Assembly (NCBI GenBank): GCA_947167745.1
Contig: CAMVJE010000060.1
Location: 1 to 9,082 of the forward strand
Direction of reading: 5' to 3'
From: an uncultured Treponema sp.
GTDB lineage: Bacteria > Spirochaetota > Spirochaetia > Treponematales > Treponemataceae
DNA length: 9,082 bases
Under the pieces are notes generated by a model, which saw only the letters and a list, made by a program, of their open reading frames with translations, did not search any database and was not told where the DNA came from. This document shows, piece after piece, positions 4,814 through 9,082 of the stretch; position 1 is the stretch's first letter; the number at the start of each line of letters is the position of its first letter. The translations under genes and the position numbers were made by a program.

Positions 4814-4969
4814 ATGAAACGAACATACCAGCCAAGTAAAGTTAAAAGAAACAGAAAATTTGGATTCCGCGCTCGCATGGCAACTCGCGGTGGTCGCATG
4901 GTTCTCGCTCGCCGAAGAGCAAAGGGCCGCAAGAAGCTCTCAGTTTGTGACGAGCACAAAAAATACTAA
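4814..4969 (+). CDS. rpmH: 50S ribosomal protein L34
   Basis: A 51-residue, very basic protein of the large ribosomal subunit. The N-terminus [20 protein letters not shown] is almost universal in L34, followed by [20 protein letters not shown] and a tail ending in DEHKKY. It is longer than the 44-46 residues of B. subtilis and E. coli because of this acidic/basic tail, which I associate with spirochetes. AGGAG (4801-4805) lies 8 bp before the ATG. It is the first gene of the rpmH-rnpA-yidD-yidC-khpB cluster, an order found across bacteria. A small hairpin after its stop may set the ratio of L34 to RnpA, since L34 is needed in far greater amounts. Confidence 0.97.
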   Translation: MKRTYQPSKVKRNRKFGFRARMATRGGRMVLARRRAKGRKKLSVCDEHKKY

Positions 4970-4980
4970 TTAACTTGTCG

Positions 4981-4996
4981 TGCTGATAATTCAGCA
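4981..4996 (+). other. Small hairpin between rpmH and rnpA
   Basis: TGCTGA (4981-4986) and TCAGCA (4991-4996) form a 6-bp stem with a TAAT loop, 12 bp after the rpmH stop. No T-run follows, so it is not an intrinsic terminator. It could be a processing site or 3' stabiliser separating the abundant rpmH message from rnpA. Confidence 0.35.
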
Positions 4997-5019
4997 TCTC
5001 ATGTAATGGAGCAGGTTTT

Positions 5020-5373
5020 ATGAAGTCAGCAGGTTTTACGCGCGAAGAGCATATCAAAAAGCCTAGTGATTTCAAAAATCTGTTCAAAAACGGGAAAAGG
5101 GCAAGCACAGCGGGAGCAAAACTTTTCTATCTCCCGAACGGCTTGGATTTCAACCGCATCGGCTTTCCCCTTCCCCGCGGTTTTGGCAATGCAGTTCAAC
5201 GCAATCAGGCCAAACGATTCAGTCGCGAAACCTATCGTAATTTAAAAGCACACCTGAACACCGGATATGATATGCTTTTTCTGGTATATCCCCCTTCCGA
5301 GAAAGACTCGTTCAGCACGCGGTGTGTTCAATTTCGTACATTGTGTGAAAAAGCTGGTCTAGTCAAAAAATGA
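5020..5373 (+). CDS. rnpA: Ribonuclease P protein component
   Basis: A 117-residue basic protein, the usual length for RnpA. It binds the catalytic RNase P RNA and helps it recognise precursor tRNA for 5' leader removal. The N-terminus ([20 protein letters not shown]) matches the family's start with an Arg-x-Phe-like region. The family signature appears as [18 protein letters not shown] (56-73). The strongly conserved RNR of that motif reads RNQ here (Q63), while the other basic residues R61, K65, R66 are kept. The C-terminal half gives the expected strand [10 protein letters not shown] and a final helix. GGAG (5008-5011) is 8 bp before the ATG. The gene's stop overlaps the yidD start (ATGA), a common coupling. 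Confidence 0.93.
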   Translation: MKSAGFTREEHIKKPSDFKNLFKNGKRASTAGAKLFYLPNGLDFNRIGFPLPRGFGNAVQRNQAKRFSRETYRNLKAHLNTGYDMLFLVYPPSEKDSFSTRCVQFRTLCEKAGLVKK

Positions 5374-5591
5374 AGAAGATTTTCGTATTCATTTTAACTT
5401 TACCGATTCGCTTTTACCGAAAGTTCATCTCCCCGCTCAAAGCTCCTTGCTGCAGGTTTTATCCTTCATGCTCGGCCTATGCTTTGGAAGCCTTGCAAAA
5501 ACATGGCCCTGTCAAAGGAATGTACCTTTCAACAAAACGGATTATAAAATGCTCCCCTTTTCACCCTGGCGGATACGATCCGGTTCCGTAA
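5370..5591 (+). CDS. yidD: Membrane protein insertion efficiency factor YidD
   Basis: A 73-residue protein of the DUF37/YidD family. It has a hydrophobic, amphipathic N-terminus that associates with the inner face of the membrane, then the diagnostic core [20 protein letters not shown] (27-46) and [17 protein letters not shown] at the end, including the conserved Cys residues C28, C34 and C61 and the GGYDP end. YidD promotes efficient insertion of membrane proteins by YidC; the precise mechanism is not established. The ATG overlaps the rnpA stop, so translation depends on coupling, and yidC begins 51 bp downstream. The order rnpA-yidD-yidC is strongly conserved, which supports the call. Confidence 0.95.
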   Translation: MKKIFVFILTLPIRFYRKFISPLKAPCCRFYPSCSAYALEALQKHGPVKGMYLSTKRIIKCSPFHPGGYDPVP

Positions 5592-5642
5592 AATTTTAAC
5601 AGCGAAAATTACTGCCATTAATTGGCATTAGGATGTTTAAAA

Positions 5643-7508
5643 ATGGAAAAAAACACTGTATGGGCTATCGGCCTTTCTACTGTTGTTTTGGTTGGTTTCT
5701 TTGCGGCGCAGACTTTCCTCTTCCCGCCCCAGAAAAATCAGGCTCAAAACGAAGAGCAGAAAACCGAAGCTGCTTCAAGCGAAAATCCTGAGAACGCATC
5801 TGAGGTGCAGAATCAGGCTCTTGGTTCGGATTCTGCTGGTTCTACGGAATCTGAAAGTATCGTTGTATCTTCAGATAAATCTGCAGCTGATGAATCTTCT
5901 GAAAATCTTACTGAAGAAAAATTTACAATTACTACAAACAAAGTTGCCGTCACATTCACTAACCGTGGCGGTGATATTATCAGCTACGAGCTTATAGAAA
6001 AAGATGACCGTGGCACTCTCAAAAACCGTGATGCTGATACTGGTAAAGGTGTTGAGCTTATCGAAAATCTTTCTGACAAAAACCGAGCATTTGGTCTTTC
6101 CCTTGGCGGAGCTAACCGCCCAATCATCAATGACATTTTCACGGCAAAAAAACTTGATGACTATTCAATCGGATTCTTCAAAAAGTTCACTTCAAAGAAT
6201 GCTGACGGCAGCACAAGTGAATTCACTCTTGTAAAAAAATATACTTTCAAGCCGAATGACTACACTTTCAAACTCGATATCACAATCGACGGCGATGAGA
6301 ATTTCAAGGGCCTTGATGTTGGCGGAGCTGCTTACACATTGCGCACTGCCCCACAGGTCGGCCCGAAATTCAATCCGAAAATGGATCGCTACGAATACCG
6401 GGAGCTTGTTTCTTTCAACGGCGAAAAAGTAAAAAAGACCCGCCTGGGCAACAAGCAGACAAAGAATTACGAGCGTGACTGGGTTTGGACTGCCATGGCC
6501 GGAAAATACTTTGAATTCATCGTTTATCCAGAGGACAAGAATTCAATGTCTAGCACGGTCGTTTACAACTCTGAGATTGAAGTTGGCGAGTCTACTAATG
6601 CTCAGGTCAAAATGACTCGAAAGTCAACCGACTCAAAAGAAACTAACGATAGTTATTATATCTACGCTGGTCCACGAAATGAATCAGAGCTTAAGAATTA
6701 TGTCTCTGAGGACAAAAATGAATGGGGCTTGAGCGGGGTTCACTTTAACGAGAGTTTGCAGACTTCAGGCTTCCTCTACTGGCTCGAAGTTATCCTTAAG
6801 TTCCTTCTTGAGAATGTAAACAAGGTCGTTCATAACTGGGGCGTTTCAATCATCATCGTTACGATTATCCTGAAGATGGCTCTTTTCCCAATCACAAAGA
6901 AGAGTCTCGAAGGTACTCAGAAAATGCAGAAGTTCCAGCCAAAAATGCAGGAGCTTCAGGCAAAATACAAGGGTGATCCTCAGAAATTGCAGATGGAAAC
7001 TGCAAAAATGTACAAGGAAATCGGTTACAACCCGATGAGCGGCTGTCTGCCAATGATTTTCCAGTTCGTAATCTTGTTCGCAATGTACAACCTTTTCAAC
7101 AACTACTTTGAGTTCCGTGGAGCTTCTTTCATCAGCGGATGGATTGACGACCTTTCTCAGGGTGATCGTGTTGGTCCTGTGTTTGAGCATGGTTTGCCAT
7201 TCCTTGGCTGGAATCAGATTCGAATTTTGCCGGTTATTTATGTAATTTCTCAGCTTTTGTTTGGAAAAATCACTGGAAACGGTGGAACTGCAGGCGCAAA
7301 TTCTAATCAGATGAAGATGATGATGTACGGTATGCCGATTATGTTCTTCTTCCTCTTCTACAATGCTCCGGCAGGTCTGCTCCTTTACTGGACGGTTTCA
7401 AACATTTTCCAGCTTGGACAGCAGATTGTCATCAACAAAATGATGAAAAACAAGAAAGACGAGCCGAAACTTAAGCTGGTTGAGAAAAAATCAAAGAACA
7501 AACGATAG
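5643..7508 (+). CDS. yidC: Membrane protein insertase YidC
   Basis: A 621-residue inner-membrane insertase/chaperone of the Gram-negative YidC type. Order: N-terminal membrane anchor (about 5-27); a Glu/Ser/Ala-rich linker (about 28-93); a periplasmic beta-domain (about 94-370); then the conserved Oxa1-like core with membrane segments around 376-416, 466-485, 520-542 and 560-595. PITKKSLEGTQKMQKFQPKM and the following helix form the cytoplasmic coiled-coil hairpin; YNPMSGCLPMIFQFVILFAM and APAGLLLYWTVSN are typical core motifs. The tail is basic, suited to ribosome contact. The functional Arg of the hydrophilic groove (E. coli R366) is Lys here (K411). The start at ATG 5643 follows TAGGA (5629-5633); the upstream TTG 5622 lies inside a small hairpin (5613-5627) and is unlikely. 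Confidence 0.96.
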   Translation: MEKNTVWAIGLSTVVLVGFFAAQTFLFPPQKNQAQNEEQKTEAASSENPENASEVQNQALGSDSAGSTESESIVVSSDKSAADESSENLTEEKFTITTNKVAVTFTNRGGDIISYELIEKDDRGTLKNRDADTGKGVELIENLSDKNRAFGLSLGGANRPIINDIFTAKKLDDYSIGFFKKFTSKNADGSTSEFTLVKKYTFKPNDYTFKLDITIDGDENFKGLDVGGAAYTLRTAPQVGPKFNPKMDRYEYRELVSFNGEKVKKTRLGNKQTKNYERDWVWTAMAGKYFEFIVYPEDKNSMSSTVVYNSEIEVGESTNAQVKMTRKSTDSKETNDSYYIYAGPRNESELKNYVSEDKNEWGLSGVHFNESLQTSGFLYWLEVILKFLLENVNKVVHNWGVSIIIVTIILKMALFPITKKSLEGTQKMQKFQPKMQELQAKYKGDPQKLQMETAKMYKEIGYNPMSGCLPMIFQFVILFAMYNLFNNYFEFRGASFISGWIDDLSQGDRVGPVFEHGLPFLGWNQIRILPVIYVISQLLFGKITGNGGTAGANSNQMKMMMYGMPIMFFFLFYNAPAGLLLYWTVSNIFQLGQQIVINKMMKNKKDEPKLKLVEKKSKNKR

Positions 7509-7534
7509 TTAGTAAACTAAAGGAGATAAATAAA

Positions 7535-8239
7535 ATGACTTACGAATTTGAAGGAAAAACAGAAAAAGACGCAATTGAAAAGGCAACAATCGAACTTGGT
7601 CTTGAAAGCGACCAGTTTGATGTTGAAATCATTGAAGTTCAGAAAAAAACATTGTTCAAATCTGGCTATGTTAAAATCCGTGTTCACACTGATGAGGCAA
7701 CACCTGGCGTAAAATACGACGACGACAATGACTCACCTTCTGAGACTGCAAAACGGGTTATGGGAAATCCAATCCCTCAGGATGAGTTTGAGCAGAAGCT
7801 TGTTCAGTTTGTTTCTGATGTCATCGCAAAGATGGGCTATGAAGCAAGCGTAGAAATCATGTTCCGCGAAGAAAAGAAAATCGGACTTAAACTTTCTTCA
7901 GAAAGCTCTTCAATCCTTATTGGTCGCAAGGGTAAAAACCTCGACGCCCTCCAGCTTTTGGCAAATGTTTATGCAGGTCACCTGGGCCGTGAAGATGTCC
8001 GCGTAATCCTCGACACAGAGAATTACCGTGTCCGCCGTGAGGAGAATCTTGTTCACCTGGCTTATACAACTGCTGACAAAGTTCGCACAAAGAGAACTTC
8101 AATCCTTCTTGAGCCGATGAATCCTTTTGAGAGACGCTTGATTCACACAACTCTCAACGATTTCTCTGACATCGAGACAAAGAGCGAAGGCGAAGGCCTC
8201 TACAAACAGGTTCGCGTAATTTACAAAGGCAACTACTAA
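7535..8239 (+). CDS. khpB: RNA-binding protein KhpB (Jag), Jag-N/KH/R3H
   Basis: A 234-residue cytoplasmic RNA-binding protein. Residues 1-50 are the Jag-N domain (YEFEGKTEKDAIEKA), followed by an Asp-rich linker (61-70). Residues about 85-155 are a KH domain with the GxxG loop GRKG (130-133) in SILIGRKGKNLDALQLL. Residues about 160-234 are the R3H domain, with R200-x3-H204 in NPFERRLIHTTL. In Firmicutes KhpB pairs with KhpA to bind many RNAs and affects cell elongation and division; the same role here is inferred. AGGAG (7521-7525) lies 9 bp before the ATG, 26 bp after yidC, and a strong terminator follows, so it is the last gene of the operon. The yidC-jag order is widely conserved. Confidence 0.95.
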   Translation: MTYEFEGKTEKDAIEKATIELGLESDQFDVEIIEVQKKTLFKSGYVKIRVHTDEATPGVKYDDDNDSPSETAKRVMGNPIPQDEFEQKLVQFVSDVIAKMGYEASVEIMFREEKKIGLKLSSESSSILIGRKGKNLDALQLLANVYAGHLGREDVRVILDTENYRVRREENLVHLAYTTADKVRTKRTSILLEPMNPFERRLIHTTLNDFSDIETKSEGEGLYKQVRVIYKGNY

Positions 8240-8260
8240 TAGATTTTTATTGTTTGCTTT

Positions 8261-8292
8261 TGCCCCACAGCTTTTTGTGGGGCATATTTTTT
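8261..8292 (+). terminator. Intrinsic terminator of the rpmH-khpB operon
   Basis: TGCCCCACA (8261-8269) and TGTGGGGCA (8276-8284) form a perfect 9-bp GC-rich stem with a 6-base loop, followed by TA and six T (8287-8292). It starts 22 bp after the khpB stop and ends 45 bp before the next gene. No A-run precedes it, so it acts mainly on the forward strand. Confidence 0.93.
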
Positions 8293-8336
8293 GTAACAAG
8301 CGTGAATGCTGCTCGTTTTAATATTAAGGATTTATT

Positions 8337-9082
8337 ATGAAGAAAATTTTTACATTTATTGCCGCAATGTCGCTAACTCTTCCGGTTCTTTTCGCTCAGT
8401 CAGTCTCACCAGAAATTCTGGAAAAGGTAAAAGAAGCCGGAGAGATGCATAATGAATTTTTGAATGATGAAGAAGTCAAACTATCGTTAGTTCCGAATAC
8501 GGAACTTTCCAAGCTGGCAGTAAGTCATTGGGACAATGAAGAGAAACCTCGTCTTACAAGCGAAAAACTCTTTTATCTTGATAAGAAAACTATCGGTAGT
8601 AAGGAAGAGTCTCAGGGAGACAATTCTAGTGCTAAAAATCTTACTATCGAAGATGTGTCAAAAGTAATTCGTTCTATTTCAACAATGAAGGGAACTGAGT
8701 ATTATTCGAACCGCCACAAAAAGTGGGAGACTCTTTATCACGAGGCTTATCTTGTGGCTTCCCCGGAGGATAAGACTCGGATTCCTGACGACACCGAAGG
8801 CAGTGCTGACGGAAAAACGCTCTACTGTATGCAGGACGACAACTCATTCGGAAAGTGTTATTATTCGCTCTCTTACCTGCAGCGTGAAAATGAAGTGAGC
8901 GTATGTTTCGACAACTTCGAGTCTCTGAAATTTGCTTTTATAACGGCGGCAAAACCCCACAACATAAAGATAAATCTCGTGGTAATCGATGAGGGAGAGT
9001 ATTTCCTGGTTTATCTGATTGTTCAGGCCTACTATCCGCGGGTTTCTTTCCTCGAAGAAAAGATGATAGATTCATTCAATGC
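8337..9082 (+). CDS. Secreted protein of unknown function, partial (runs off the window)
   Basis: At least 248 residues with no stop before the right edge. The Sec signal peptide MKKIFTFIAAMSLTLPVLFA ends at residue 20 (LFA, then Q), without a lipobox Cys, so the mature protein is probably periplasmic. AAGGA (8326-8330), 6 bp before ATG 8337, fixes the start. The mature part begins with charged helices, has an Asp/Glu/Ser-rich middle, and then alternating hydrophobic strands near the end (INLVVIDEGEYFLVYLIVQA). It contains three Cys residues in the second half. The phrase VIRSISTMKGTEYYSNRHKK reminds me of uncharacterised secreted treponemal proteins (possibly the group labelled DUF6675), but that is from memory and untested. 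It has its own start after the operon terminator; no convincing promoter is visible. Confidence 0.85.
   Translation, partial: MKKIFTFIAAMSLTLPVLFAQSVSPEILEKVKEAGEMHNEFLNDEEVKLSLVPNTELSKLAVSHWDNEEKPRLTSEKLFYLDKKTIGSKEESQGDNSSAKNLTIEDVSKVIRSISTMKGTEYYSNRHKKWETLYHEAYLVASPEDKTRIPDDTEGSADGKTLYCMQDDNSFGKCYYSLSYLQRENEVSVCFDNFESLKFAFITAAKPHNIKINLVVIDEGEYFLVYLIVQAYYPRVSFLEEKMIDSFN

Noticed and set aside
4981..4996. Terminator between rpmH and rnpA
   Set aside because: The 6-bp stem has no T-run after it, and rnpA follows in the same conserved operon.
5622..5642. TTG 5622 as the start of yidC
   Set aside because: It sits inside a small hairpin, has no Shine-Dalgarno, and would add seven residues before a normal YidC N-terminus. 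ATG 5643 has TAGGA 9 bp upstream.
6846..7190. Minus-strand open frame opposite the YidC core
   Set aside because: It is the antisense shadow of a strongly conserved region of yidC; its Cys/His-rich composition reflects the coding strand.

Overview
The window looks like chromosomal DNA of a low- to mid-GC spirochete, most likely a host-associated Treponema. I infer this from the style of the proteins: a 51-residue L34 with a DEHKKY-type tail, the Jag/KhpB N-terminus, and an acid-rich YidC linker. The gene cluster also fits. No rRNA or tRNA gene is visible, so the assignment rests on protein resemblance only.

Left third (1-2250), accessory. The end of an unidentified gene (stop at 90-92) is followed by a 75-bp gap holding two palindromes built on TCGCAA-N-TTGCGA. 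A small gene follows for a ribbon-helix-helix/antitoxin-like protein (168-626), with a third, near-perfect copy of the palindrome inside it. Immediately downstream is a two-dsRBD RNase III family protein (667-1725). Facing it on the minus strand is an XRE-type repressor (1751-2074). Divergent from the repressor is a secreted protein of unknown function (2253-3143). A 29-bp inverted repeat overlaps the predicted -35 boxes of both divergent promoters.

Middle (3144-4694). A GC-rich, highly structured intergenic element (about 3165-3284) separates the accessory part from a tight operon of three overlapping genes. These encode a CoA-binding-fold protein that is probably translated from a leaderless mRNA, a conserved protein of unknown function, and a DciA/DUF721 protein that probably helps load the replicative helicase.

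Right half (4814-8239), core. This is the classical rpmH-rnpA-yidD-yidC-khpB(jag) cluster: ribosomal protein L34, the protein subunit of RNase P, the YidD insertion-efficiency factor, the YidC insertase and the KhpB RNA-binding protein. Its promoter appears to lie in the 3' end of dciA, and a strong intrinsic terminator closes it at 8261-8292. These genes link ribosome and tRNA maturation to membrane-protein insertion.

Right end. A gene for a secreted protein of unknown function starts at 8337 and runs off the window. No stretch longer than 300 bases lacks a gene; the two larger gaps (2075-2252 and 3144-3347) are described as regulatory and repeat features. The least explained part is the 1-1725 module: palindromic operators, an antitoxin-like protein and an RNase III-like protein joined by an odd gene junction.
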